A stretch of DNA of 64,000 nucleotides, taken from an uncultured Acidimicrobiales bacterium (lineage in GTDB: Bacteria; Actinomycetota; Acidimicrobiia; Acidimicrobiales; SZUA-35). How positions within the stretch are numbered: the stretch's first letter is position 1; every line of letters begins with the position of its first letter. The notes under the pieces are model-generated. The model saw nothing but the letters and a program-made list of their open reading frames with translations, was not told where the DNA came from and ran no database searches. The translations under genes and the position numbers were made by a program. The DNA is taken from the NCBI GenBank assembly GCA_937925335.1, contig CALEWY010000008.1, forward strand, positions 188,066 to 252,065, written 5' to 3'. This document shows, piece by piece, positions 42,842 to 52,002 of the stretch.

Positions 42842-44062
42842 ATGAAACACACGCTGAAGGGCCGACGCTGGCTCATGCTGGTTGCGGTGATTGGTTTGAT
42901 CGCTGCGTCGTGCGGGAGCGACGCAACCGAGACAGCAACCGACACCGAGTCTACGGAGGAAGCGGAATCCACCGAATCTGAAGCGGAAGCTGACGGCGAA
43001 GAGGGCGAGGCGATGGAAGAGGAATCCGAAGCAGATTCCGAACCCGAAGCCGCTGGACCGTCGTTCTACGAAGGCGAGACGCTCGAGATCCTCATTCCGT
43101 TTGGCGAAGGTGGCGGCGCTGACACATGGGGCCGAGCACTCGTTCCGTTCTTCGAGCAGTACCTCGGCGACGACGTCCGAGTTGTCGCCTTCAACGACGG
43201 TGGCAAGGTCAATGCCATTTCCACCTACGAGCAAGCGACCGCCCACGACGGGCTCACCGTCTTCGTTTCGTCCGGATCGATCTCGATTCCGTTCCTGCTT
43301 GACCGTGAGGGTGTTGCCTACGACTACGCCGACTTCCGGGCGGTCATTGGCTCGCCTGTTGGCGGCGCCGTCTACGTGCGAAGTGATACCGGCATTACCG
43401 CTGCCGAAGATCTGTGTACCGCAACCGGCCTGAACATGGCAACGAAGGATGTCACCGGTCTTGACGTTGTGCCCGTGCTGGCACTCGACCTCCTCGGGAC
43501 CGAGTTCGAGATCGAAGACGGTGCTGAAGGCGCCGGACCGATTCGCAATTTCTTTGAGCAAGGCCTGTTCAACCTCAGCTACGACACCTCGGCTGCCAAG
43601 GCTCCGGTTGAAGAGCTCGTGGCCGCTGGTGACGCCACGCTTATGTTCTCCTTCGGCATCGTCAACCCGGATGGCACGCTCGACCGAGATCCCGCTTTCC
43701 CTGACCTTCCAACCGTCGCTGAGGTGTACGAGACCTGCAACGGCGAGGCGCCCAGTGGCGAGGCATGGGATGCGTATCTCGCAGTGAACACCGCTGGATT
43801 TGCAGCTCAGAAGAACATCTGGATCCATGGTGACGCACCGCCTGAGGCCATCGATGCGCTGATCGCGGCGGCCGAACAAATCGTGGTCGACGAAGAATTC
43901 TTGTCGATCGCTACAGATCTCATCGGCGCCTACGAGTTCAGCTACGGCGACGACCTCGAGGCGCAGTTCAACGCTGCGTCGCAGCTGCCGCCAGAGGCGA
44001 AGACCTTCCTGTGTGAGTTCCTCCAGAACGAGTACGGGGCGATCGGTATCTGCGGAGGCTGA
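42842..44062 (+). CDS. tctC: TctC-type substrate-binding lipoprotein of a TTT transporter
   Basis: 406 residues with signal peptide and lipobox at C24 (LIAASCGS), an acidic Glu/Ser/Ala linker, then the Bug/TctC fold: LEILIPFGEGGGADTWGRAL near 82 and FNDGGKVNAISTYEQA. These receptors capture organic acids for the TctAB permease; the ligand cannot be read from sequence. ATG 42842 has a GGGGAG ribosome site; open frame further upstream lacks a signal peptide. Numerous acidic residues match other lipoproteins of this genome. Confidence 0.9.
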   Translation: MKHTLKGRRWLMLVAVIGLIAASCGSDATETATDTESTEEAESTESEAEADGEEGEAMEEESEADSEPEAAGPSFYEGETLEILIPFGEGGGADTWGRALVPFFEQYLGDDVRVVAFNDGGKVNAISTYEQATAHDGLTVFVSSGSISIPFLLDREGVAYDYADFRAVIGSPVGGAVYVRSDTGITAAEDLCTATGLNMATKDVTGLDVVPVLALDLLGTEFEIEDGAEGAGPIRNFFEQGLFNLSYDTSAAKAPVEELVAAGDATLMFSFGIVNPDGTLDRDPAFPDLPTVAEVYETCNGEAPSGEAWDAYLAVNTAGFAAQKNIWIHGDAPPEAIDALIAAAEQIVVDEEFLSIATDLIGAYEFSYGDDLEAQFNAASQLPPEAKTFLCEFLQNEYGAIGICGG

Positions 44063-44077
44063 CAACGTGATCTCCCC

Positions 44078-44118
44078 GGTGTGGGGTTGGCTTGGTCTTC
44101 CAAGGTCGGCCCCACACC
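44078..44118 (+). terminator. Strong stem-loop between tctC and the TctAB gene
   Basis: GGTGTGGGG (44078-44086) pairs perfectly with CCCCACACC (44110-44118); the loop contains a further TTGG/CCAA pairing. No T-run follows. Such stems after receptor genes usually stabilise the upstream mRNA or reduce read-through, giving more receptor than permease. Confidence 0.65.
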
Positions 44119-44201
44119 ATTGGGACACCACCACGTGTCACCCTTGGACGCTTTGACCGGTTGCCTCCCTGTCTTCGTTGAACCTGCTCGCTGGAAAGCC
44201 G

Positions 44202-46304
44202 ATGATCGATCTCCTGTTCGCCGCACTCGGCGACATCTTCACCATCAAAAACCTGTTGCTCATGATGCTCGGCGTCACGATCGGCATCTCCGTCGGCATC
44301 TTGCCTGGGCTGGGTGGCACGGTCGGCATGTCGCTCGTCATTCCGTTCATCTTCGATCTTCGGAGTGAGCCGGAGAGTGCGATCGCTCTCATGATCGGAA
44401 TGGCGGCGGTGATTCACACCGCCGACACGTTCCCGTCAGTGTTGCTCGGGGTACCGGGATCCGCTGGGTCCCAAGCCACCATCATGGATGGCTACCCCAT
44501 GGCGAAGAATGGGGAAGCCACGAGGGCTCTTTCGGCCGCATTCTTCTCGTCGATGGTCGGCGGTGTGATCGGAGCCTTCACACTCTTGATGATCCTTCCG
44601 CTCGCTCGGCCGATCGTGCTGGCGTTCGGCCCCGCAGAGTTGTTCATGCTTGCGGTCCTCGGGCTCTCGATCGTGGCGATCCTCGCGGGGAAGCGTCCGC
44701 TACGCGGGCTGATGGCAGGCGGGCTTGGCATGCTCATCGGTTCGATTGGATCGGCGCCGAACGAGAGTGGTGTCTTCCGGTTTGACTACGGCCAGCCTTA
44801 TCTCTGGGATGGGATCCCGCTCGCCGTCCTCGCTCTCGGTCTGTTCGCCCTACCCGAGATCCTCGATCTCTTGGCGTCCGGAACGAGCATTGCGGGAGAA
44901 GGTGCCGACACGAGGTCAAGCAAGGGCCAGGCCTTTCGCGGCCTGCGTGATGTCGCGGCGAACAAGTTGCTGGTTTTGCGCTCGTCGGTGATCGGCGTGG
45001 TCGTCGGATTCATCCCGGGCCTCGGCGGCAGTGTCGTCGACTGGATCAGCTACGGGTTCGCCCGCCAGTCGGTCAAGGATCCAGAAGGATTCGGCCGAGG
45101 TGACGTCCGAGGTGTCATCGCCCCGGAAAGTTCGAACAATGCAAAGGAAGGCGGGGCGCTCATCCCGACACTTCTGTTCAGCATCCCAGGGAGCGGCACG
45201 ACGGCTGTCCTCCTCAGCGCGTTCATCATTCTCGGCATCCAACCGGGCCGCAGCATGCTGGAAGAGGACAAGCAGCTGAGCATCACAGTCTTCATCATCG
45301 CCACGCTTGCGATCGCGAACATCTTTGGAACGCTCGCATGCCTGTCGGCCACCGGTGTGGTCACCAAACTGGCCAACGTGCGAGCAGCGAGACTCGCTCC
45401 GTTCGTCCTCGTCGTGATGCTTGTCGGCGCCTACCAGAGCACAAAGAACTGGGGTGACTTCATCGCCTTTGCGGTGATTGGTCTCCTTGGTTGGACCATG
45501 CGCAAGACGGACTACCCGCTGCCACCGCTTCTGATCGGTTACGTGTTGGCACGAAGCGTGGAACGCAACCTCTGGCTCTCCCTCGGGGTCTACGACGGCT
45601 GGGGGTTTTTGACCGAACCCGGAGCGATCGTCATCGGCTTGATCACGGTCGCCCTTGCGATCGGTGGGCTTCGTGCAAACAAGAAGACGAACGAAGCAGC
45701 CGAGCAAATGAGGGCAGAACTCGAAGGTCGCCCGGTCCCCGGTGAGTCGGATGGTGACGCAGCCAATGTGCCAGTCGAGCGAGGATCGATGAGCGCGCTC
45801 ATGTTCAGCATCTTCATCTTCTTCTTGTTCCTCTACGCCGGGGTGGAGTCGCTCGGGTTCGCCGGTCGAGCCCAGCAGTATCCACGGACCGTGGCATTTG
45901 CAGCAGCGCTCATCGCTGGAGCCGAGGTCTTGAGCTACGGAAGGATCGCCTTGGCCGGACGTCGAGCCGGTGTCTCAACTGCGCATCCTGCAACGCCAGA
46001 CCCCGTACTCACAGGGTTGCGATCGATCGCTCGTTACTTGCTTTGGCTTGCCGGGCTCTACCTTGCGATCTCGCTGATCGGCCTCGTGCTGGCAGCGGTG
46101 CTGTTCGTCATCGTCTTCCTTGCGGTGGAAGGTGAGTTGGTGTGGTGGCGAGCCGTGCTCGCCGGTATCGGAGTCTTCGTCTTCCTCGTGAGCATGGAAG
46201 ACATCATGAGTTTGCGCTGGCCAGACAGCACATTCGAGCTCATTCCATCTCAGCTCGAGGACTGGTTGCCAGAGAAGATCCCTGGCCTCAACCGGCTCGC
46301 TTAG
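44202..46304 (+). CDS. Fused TctA-TctB permease of a TTT transporter
   Basis: 700 residues. The first about 490 form TctA, with many helices and the signature GLLPGLGGT-like GILPGLGGTVGMS and GFIPGLGGSVVDWISYG, GVIAPESSNNAKEGGALIPTLLFSIPGSGTTA. After a short polar linker (about 490-530) a four-helix TctB-like domain follows, normally a separate small protein. ATG 44202 with GGAAAG before it is preferred to TTG 44178. Confidence 0.88.
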   Translation: MIDLLFAALGDIFTIKNLLLMMLGVTIGISVGILPGLGGTVGMSLVIPFIFDLRSEPESAIALMIGMAAVIHTADTFPSVLLGVPGSAGSQATIMDGYPMAKNGEATRALSAAFFSSMVGGVIGAFTLLMILPLARPIVLAFGPAELFMLAVLGLSIVAILAGKRPLRGLMAGGLGMLIGSIGSAPNESGVFRFDYGQPYLWDGIPLAVLALGLFALPEILDLLASGTSIAGEGADTRSSKGQAFRGLRDVAANKLLVLRSSVIGVVVGFIPGLGGSVVDWISYGFARQSVKDPEGFGRGDVRGVIAPESSNNAKEGGALIPTLLFSIPGSGTTAVLLSAFIILGIQPGRSMLEEDKQLSITVFIIATLAIANIFGTLACLSATGVVTKLANVRAARLAPFVLVVMLVGAYQSTKNWGDFIAFAVIGLLGWTMRKTDYPLPPLLIGYVLARSVERNLWLSLGVYDGWGFLTEPGAIVIGLITVALAIGGLRANKKTNEAAEQMRAELEGRPVPGESDGDAANVPVERGSMSALMFSIFIFFLFLYAGVESLGFAGRAQQYPRTVAFAAALIAGAEVLSYGRIALAGRRAGVSTAHPATPDPVLTGLRSIARYLLWLAGLYLAISLIGLVLAAVLFVIVFLAVEGELVWWRAVLAGIGVFVFLVSMEDIMSLRWPDSTFELIPSQLEDWLPEKIPGLNRLA

Positions 46305-46345
46305 TCCTTCGTTCGACTCGCGCCTTACGTACACCGGAGCTACCT

Positions 46346-47938
46346 GTGAACACACACGCATCTGATCAGCCAGCCGAATCTCCTGTCGACGCCTTGTCGG
46401 TGACGGGAGGAACCAGCGTCGACGTGCTCATCGTCGGTTCGGGAAACGCCGCGCTGTGCGCTGGTATCGCCGCTCTTGGAAAAGGTGTCTCCGTCCTGAT
46501 CGTCGAGAAGGCCGACGATGATCTTGTTGGTGGGAACAGTCGCTACACCGCCGGGGCCATGCGTTTCGCCTATGACGGCATCGACGATCTCCAGCCGTTG
46601 TTGACGAACCCTGACGACCCGAGACTCGAGCGAACCGACTTTGGTGCCTACCCGGTCTCGACATTCGAGGCGGATCTACTCGGGTTCAACGAAGGTCGTC
46701 CGCTGTCGCCTGAGCAACGAGTGCTGATCGATGAGTCGCTGCCAACGATGCAGTGGCTGGCCTCACACGGAGTGACCTTCGATCCCATCTACGAACGGCA
46801 AGCCTTCGAGAAAGACGGCCGCTTCGTGTTCTGGGGTGGGCTCACGCTTGCTGCAGAGGGGGAGGGGGCTGGCCTCGTCGAAGCTGAGATCCGAGCGTTC
46901 GAGGCTCTCGGTGGAACCATTCGGAAGCGATGCGCTGTCGTCGACTTGATCATCGATCACGACGAGGTCGTCGGTGTCGTCGTTGAATCAGCCGAGGGCG
47001 ATCGCTCGGAGATTCGTGCGGGTGCGGTCGTGCTGGGCTCGGGCGGTTTCGAGGCGAATACTGAGATGCGAGTCAAGCATCTTGGCGAAGCCTGGAGCGA
47101 GGCGAAGGTTCGAGGCACGCCGCACAACACCGGGATCGGCATCGAGCTCGCGCAGCGGATGGGTGCCGATGTCTACGGACTTTTCTCCGGGTGTCATGCA
47201 ACACCGATGGATCGGGATATGCCGGACTACGGCAACCTCGACCTCCCGCATCTTGAACGGAAGCACTACCGAAAGATCTGCTACTTCCTCGGCGTCATGG
47301 TGAACCGCGACGGCAAACGATTCGTCGACGAAGGTCGCGACTTTCGCAACTACACCTACGCCCAGTTCGGTCGGGCAGTGCTCGAACAACCGGGGCACGT
47401 GGCGTGGCAGCTCTTCGATGCAAAGGTGTTCGACCTGCTGTACGGCGAGTACCGCTTCCACGATGCGACGTTCTTCGAGGCGGGCGACCTGGATTCGTTG
47501 CTGGCTCAGCTCGACGGCCTGGACCCAACAGCGACTCGCTCGACGATCGAAGCGTTCAACGCCGCCATCGACTCAGCGGAGGCCACGACACAGGTCGATT
47601 TCGATCCGACCATCAAAGATGGAAAGCGGACGGCTGGCCTTGAGCTCAACAAGACCAACTGGGCGCAGCGGCTCGATACACCGCCGTACCGCGCCTACCC
47701 CGTGACGGGTGGCGTTACGTTCACCTACGGCGGCCTCCACGTGAATGAGCAGGGCGAGGTATTGCGCCCGGATGGCTCAGCGATCGTTGGCCTCCATGCG
47801 TGTGGCGAACTCGTCGGCGGTGTCTTCTTCGGCGGGTATCCGGGGGGTTCGGGCTTGACGTCGGGTGCGGTGTTTGGTCGCCGCGCCGGTCTTGGTGCAG
47901 CCGTTTCGTCGTCGCAGCGGTCGTCTGTCGGGTCATGA
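46346..47938 (+). CDS. FAD-dependent dehydrogenase, fumarate reductase/tricarballylate dehydrogenase type
   Basis: 530 residues. The FAD motif is VLIVGSGNAALCAGIAAL near 28-45; EKADDDLVGGNSRYTAG, LGSGGFEAN and the C-terminal GGVTFTYGGLHVN with GELVGGVFFGGYPGGSGLTSGAVFG are typical of the succinate dehydrogenase/fumarate reductase flavoprotein group that includes tricarballylate dehydrogenase (TcuA). Start GTG 46346 behind a GGAG site. Its place next to a TTT carrier agrees with oxidation of an imported carboxylate. Confidence 0.88.
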   Translation: MNTHASDQPAESPVDALSVTGGTSVDVLIVGSGNAALCAGIAALGKGVSVLIVEKADDDLVGGNSRYTAGAMRFAYDGIDDLQPLLTNPDDPRLERTDFGAYPVSTFEADLLGFNEGRPLSPEQRVLIDESLPTMQWLASHGVTFDPIYERQAFEKDGRFVFWGGLTLAAEGEGAGLVEAEIRAFEALGGTIRKRCAVVDLIIDHDEVVGVVVESAEGDRSEIRAGAVVLGSGGFEANTEMRVKHLGEAWSEAKVRGTPHNTGIGIELAQRMGADVYGLFSGCHATPMDRDMPDYGNLDLPHLERKHYRKICYFLGVMVNRDGKRFVDEGRDFRNYTYAQFGRAVLEQPGHVAWQLFDAKVFDLLYGEYRFHDATFFEAGDLDSLLAQLDGLDPTATRSTIEAFNAAIDSAEATTQVDFDPTIKDGKRTAGLELNKTNWAQRLDTPPYRAYPVTGGVTFTYGGLHVNEQGEVLRPDGSAIVGLHACGELVGGVFFGGYPGGSGLTSGAVFGRRAGLGAAVSSSQRSSVGS

Positions 47939-48059
47939 CACCAGTCGACATCCCAGCAGTCGGTAGCAGAGTTGCGACACCAACACGGTCGTGGACACAG
48001 GTCATGAAACAAACGAACGCACGAGTCATGAGCACTGATCAACCAATGAAGGAACTCCG

Positions 48060-49655
48060 ATGAATGTCTCAGAACTCATGGTCCGGTTTCTTGCCGAGGC
48101 CGGTGTCCGCCAGATCTTCGGGTATCCGGGTGATCCTTCCGTCGAGTTCCTTGAGGCGTGTCGGCGCGAGGAGATGGACTTCGTCCTCGCCGCTCGCGAG
48201 GGCACCGCGGGACTGATGGCCGAAGCAACCGGGATGCTCACCGGGAAGCCCGGCGTTGTCCTTTCCACCCTCGGGCCGGGTTCAACGAACCTCGTGAACG
48301 CAGTGGCGAATGCAACACTCGATCGCACGCCGCTTCTCGCCATTTCCGGTCAGATCGACACGCTGCGGCGACCGACGTTCACCCACCAAGTGGTCGATCA
48401 AGAGGCGTTGTTTCAGCCAATCTCGAAATGGGTGGCGACGATCGCCCCGCACACTGCCGGTCACGTTATGCGCAAGGCCTACCGTGTGGCGACTGCTCCT
48501 CGACCTGGCGCCGTGCACTTGTCGACTCCTGCTGACGTTGTAGGCGCCGACGCGATCGATGACGAAATTTTGGTGCCTCCGGTCGATACGTCCGGTTCGA
48601 TCAGCACAGCGGGTGCTACATCTGAAGAGCTGAAGCGAGTGCTGGGTGGAGCACGACGTCCGGTCATTTTGGTTGGTATCGCTGCGATGCAGTCCGACGC
48701 TGGCCGCGAGATCGTCCAACTTGCTGAAAAGCTCGGTGCGGCGATCGTGACGTCACCGATGGCGAAAGGGACAGTGTGCGAGAGCGAAGCGCGCTTCGCC
48801 GGAACCCTCGACATGGCTTGCAACGCGATCATGTGGTCGTTTATGGAACAAGCCGACCTCGTCGTCGCCGTTGGGTTCGACGCTGTCGAATTGATCAAAC
48901 CGTGGAGCGTGAAGGCATCGGTCGTTCACGTCGACAACGTGCCGAATACCGACCAGATCTACGCTGCGGCAATCGAAGTGGTTGGGCCGATCCCAGCATC
49001 GTTGCAGGCGATTGGTCACGACAGCGTCGAGTCCGGGGGGTGGCCACTGCGGGAGATCAAGCGGCATCGAACGGCGCTCAGCGAAGCCTTTGAGGCTGGC
49101 CGGGTCGCCGGAAAGCTCAACCCGTCCGACGTGATCCGTGTTAGCCGAGAAGTCGTCGACACCGAGGCCATCGTCACGAGCGATGTCGGGAGTCACAAGC
49201 TCTTGATCGGTCAGGGATGGAGGCCATCGCGGCCTCGGCGCTTGCTTATGACGAACGGTCTATCTTCGATGGGATTCTCGTTGCCCGCCGCCATCGCAGC
49301 CAAGCTTGCGTCACCCGAGCGAGAGGTGGTGTGTTTCACCGGAGATGGCGGTCTTGCCATGGTGCAAAGTGAATTGCGTCTGGCGGCCTCGCTCGATCTC
49401 GGCATCAAGGTTGTCGTGTTCATCGATCACTCGCTCAACCGCATCGAACTGAAACAAATGGCTCGGGGTTACCACTCAACAGGCACGGTCATCGATGGGG
49501 TCGACACGCTCTCGCTCGCCCGATCGATGGCGTGTGAAGGCATCGAGGTCCGCAACGACGAAGAACTGGCAGCGGCGCTCGCGATGGACACCGGCGCGAC
49601 ACCATTGCTCATCGGAGCCCACGTCGACCCATCACAGTACGAGAGTCAGTTCTGA
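48060..49655 (+). CDS. ThDP-dependent enzyme, acetolactate synthase/2-oxoacid decarboxylase type
   Basis: 531 residues with three-domain layout: an N-terminal pyrimidine domain with the catalytic Glu (AAREGTAGLMAEATG near residue 44), a central Rossmann domain, and the ThDP-Mg motif FTGDGGLAMVQSEL near 425 ending in SLN instead of the usual NN. Without FAD-site or herbicide-site features it could be a synthase or a decarboxylase such as benzoylformate or sulfopyruvate type. The adjacent aldehyde dehydrogenase favours decarboxylase. A 121-bp spacer precedes it. Confidence 0.87.
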   Translation: MNVSELMVRFLAEAGVRQIFGYPGDPSVEFLEACRREEMDFVLAAREGTAGLMAEATGMLTGKPGVVLSTLGPGSTNLVNAVANATLDRTPLLAISGQIDTLRRPTFTHQVVDQEALFQPISKWVATIAPHTAGHVMRKAYRVATAPRPGAVHLSTPADVVGADAIDDEILVPPVDTSGSISTAGATSEELKRVLGGARRPVILVGIAAMQSDAGREIVQLAEKLGAAIVTSPMAKGTVCESEARFAGTLDMACNAIMWSFMEQADLVVAVGFDAVELIKPWSVKASVVHVDNVPNTDQIYAAAIEVVGPIPASLQAIGHDSVESGGWPLREIKRHRTALSEAFEAGRVAGKLNPSDVIRVSREVVDTEAIVTSDVGSHKLLIGQGWRPSRPRRLLMTNGLSSMGFSLPAAIAAKLASPEREVVCFTGDGGLAMVQSELRLAASLDLGIKVVVFIDHSLNRIELKQMARGYHSTGTVIDGVDTLSLARSMACEGIEVRNDEELAAALAMDTGATPLLIGAHVDPSQYESQF

Positions 49656-49656
49656 A

Positions 49657-51132
49657 ATGAGCGGTCGTTCGAGTTCTCGATCCATCGCTGAGTTGGCTCC
49701 GCTTGCGAATCTCGTCGGTGGGGTCTGGCAGAGTGGCCCGCACACATTCGATGTGCTCGACAAGTTCACCTTGGACTGTGCGGCGACGCTCGGAGGTGCA
49801 GACGACTCAATCGTTGGTCGAGCGATCGATCATGCGGTTGAAGCTGCTGAGCTCGCTCGCCGAGCACCAGGACACGAACGAGCGGCCTTGCTCGACCGAG
49901 TGGTCGAGTTGGTCGAGGTTCGGCGACCCGACTTTGAGCGATTGATCAGCATCGAGGCGGGTTTTCCCGTGACGGATGCCAGCGGTGAGGTCGGTCGAGC
50001 GCTTCAGACGCTGCATCGTTGCGCCGAAGAGGCGCGGCGAATCGAGGGTGAGACCGTTCCGTTCGACGGATCGGTGAACGGTGTTGGGCGAATGGGCTTC
50101 ACCATGAGAGTGCCAATTGGCGTCGTCGCTGCGATCACGCCGTTCAACTCGCCCTTGAACACGGTCTGCCACAAGGTGGGACCTGCGATCGCTGCCGGCA
50201 ACGCGGTTGTGCTGAAACCGTCGGACAAGACGCCACTCACTGCGTCACTGCTCGCCTGGTGCTTCTTCGAAGCGGGAGCGCCGAGCGGGCTGGTTTCGGT
50301 CGTCCACGGCGGACCCGAGGTTGCTCAAACTCTGCTGAGCGATGAGCGGATCGGGTTCTTTGCCTTCACCGGATCGACCGAAGTTGGTCGGATCGTGAAA
50401 GCGCGTGCTGGCCTTCGTCGCACCCAACTCGAACTTGGTTCGATCGCCGCGACCGTCATCATGTCGGACTCGGACCTGGACGTTGCGGCATCAAAGTGCG
50501 TGAGGGCAGGCTTCCGCAAAGCGGGCCAGGTGTGCACCTCGATTCAACTCTTGATGGTCGAGCGCTCGGCGATGAGTGAGATCCGCGAGGCGATGGTGAA
50601 CGGAGCGAGCTCGCTCTGCGTTGGCGACCCCCTCGATCCAACGACCGAGTTGGGGCCGATGATTTCAGTCGATGCTGCAACTCGAGTCGAGGCACTGCTG
50701 GCCCGTCGTGATTCTGACGCTGAAGCGTTTGTGCTCGAGGGGAGTCGCGAGGGTGCGGTACTTTCACCATCGATCATCGAGGGGATCACGACTGAGAGCC
50801 GCTTCTTTCAGGAAGAGATCTTCGGGCCGGTGGTGTGTCTTCTGCCCGTGCACGACATCGACGACGCGGTGAGCCACATCAATCACACGCCGTACGGGTT
50901 AGCGACCGGTGTATTCACGAACTCCATCAGCACGGCGTTTGCTGCAGCACGCAACCTGCGCGTTGGCAGCGTGCACATCAACGAGACGAGCTCGTCGCGA
51001 GTTGATCTCATGCCCTACGGCGGGGTGAAGGACTCGGGCTCCGGTCACGAGGGTCCGAAGTACGCAATGCAAGAGATGTCCGACGAGCGATTGATGACGT
51101 TCGCCGGGATCTCAGCTGCGAACTCACCCTGA
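49657..51132 (+). CDS. NAD(P)-dependent aldehyde dehydrogenase
   Basis: 491 residues of the ALDH superfamily. Active Cys is near 293 (AGQVCTSIQ), the general base in QLELGSIAAT near 259, and the cofactor motif FTGSTEVGRIV near 235. MPYGGVKDSGSGHEGPKYAMQEM ends the fold. It starts one base after the ThDP-enzyme stop and so is translationally linked, which suggests it oxidises the aldehyde that enzyme releases. Confidence 0.9.
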   Translation: MSGRSSSRSIAELAPLANLVGGVWQSGPHTFDVLDKFTLDCAATLGGADDSIVGRAIDHAVEAAELARRAPGHERAALLDRVVELVEVRRPDFERLISIEAGFPVTDASGEVGRALQTLHRCAEEARRIEGETVPFDGSVNGVGRMGFTMRVPIGVVAAITPFNSPLNTVCHKVGPAIAAGNAVVLKPSDKTPLTASLLAWCFFEAGAPSGLVSVVHGGPEVAQTLLSDERIGFFAFTGSTEVGRIVKARAGLRRTQLELGSIAATVIMSDSDLDVAASKCVRAGFRKAGQVCTSIQLLMVERSAMSEIREAMVNGASSLCVGDPLDPTTELGPMISVDAATRVEALLARRDSDAEAFVLEGSREGAVLSPSIIEGITTESRFFQEEIFGPVVCLLPVHDIDDAVSHINHTPYGLATGVFTNSISTAFAAARNLRVGSVHINETSSSRVDLMPYGGVKDSGSGHEGPKYAMQEMSDERLMTFAGISAANSP

Positions 51133-51187
51133 TTAGATGCGGAGGTGCAGTCAGGGCGGTTCGTTCGCCCGAGGTGTCTCGGTCTGG

Positions 51188-51856
51188 TCAGCTTTGGGCG
51201 AGCAAGCTGAGGCGTTTCGCTCCAGATTGCACAAAGTGCACCGTCGCAGCCCGACCAGCTGCATCGGGTGAGCGTTCGACAATGCCCATCAGAATTGCTT
51301 CGTGCTCGCTGACGGTAGCCTCGACCCGATCGGGGAATGAAAGCATCGGCTTTGACTGAATGCGTTGGATCATTCCGCGCAGATGTTCGAGCTGCTCGGC
51401 GAGATATCGATTGCCAGCGATTCGCCAGATGCTTTCGTGGAACTGCTCGTTCGCCCGCCTGATCGACGCCAGGTCGGCTGACTGAGCAGCATCGACGTAG
51501 TCCCGATGAAGAGTCTTCAGAATCTCGACGTCGGTCTCCGACGCTCGACGGGCAGCGATCGAGGCAGCCATGGCCTCAAGCCCTTCGCGCACCGCCATCA
51601 ATTCGGCGAGTTCGTGGCGGCTCGTGGAGGCGACGTACTTTGAGCGTCCCCTCGTGACGATCAAGCCCTGAGTTTCGAGCTTTCGAAGCGCCTCGCGAAC
51701 CGGCGTTCGGCTCACGTTGGCAGCGTCGGCGACTTCAACCTCAGCGAGGCGTTCTCCACCTGAAAGCGTTCCGTCGTAGATCGCTGCCTGCAACACCGAA
51801 TGGACGCCTTCCGCGGCCGACCGCGTGCTGTCGAGATCGAAGATCGGAAGCGCCAT
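51188..51856 (-). CDS. GntR-family regulator, FCD (FadR) subfamily
   Basis: 222 residues: winged helix (AEVEVADAANVSRTPVREALRKLETQGLI) then an all-helical FCD ligand-binding domain with the metal-binding pattern (RRANEQFHESIWRIAGN, HEAILMGI). FCD regulators bind organic acids, in keeping with the adjacent catabolic genes. It is convergent to the aldehyde dehydrogenase. ATG 51856 gives the normal length; the frame is open for 27 further codons. Confidence 0.9.
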   Translation of the reverse strand: MALPIFDLDSTRSAAEGVHSVLQAAIYDGTLSGGERLAEVEVADAANVSRTPVREALRKLETQGLIVTRGRSKYVASTSRHELAELMAVREGLEAMAASIAARRASETDVEILKTLHRDYVDAAQSADLASIRRANEQFHESIWRIAGNRYLAEQLEHLRGMIQRIQSKPMLSFPDRVEATVSEHEAILMGIVERSPDAAGRAATVHFVQSGAKRLSLLAQS

Positions 51857-51973
51857 GTAACGATGGTAGTGCGCTCGACGATCCTGCCTTGCCTGTGACC
51901 AACTTCGGTGGACGTGCGGCTTGGCCTTTTGAGCCACGCAGCGTCAAAGCCGCTTCTGACGTCCGACGTTCTC

Positions 51974-51995
51974 GTCTGACGATCGCGTGTCAGAC
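51974..51995. promoter_or_regulatory. Perfect inverted repeat between gntR and the DUF4184 gene
   Basis: GTCTGAC (51974-51980) and GTCAGAC (51989-51995), 8 bases apart, lie 8 bp before the TTG start of the DUF4184-like gene and 117 bp upstream of gntR. The 7-base arms with an 8-base spacer have the same geometry as the dyad before tctC but a different sequence. Confidence 0.45.
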
Positions 51996-52002
51996 TTGCT
52001 GC

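Noticed and set aside
42704-44134. 476-codon open frame on the minus strand
   Set aside because: Antisense to tctC, no recognisable domain; the plus strand encodes a clear lipoprotein.
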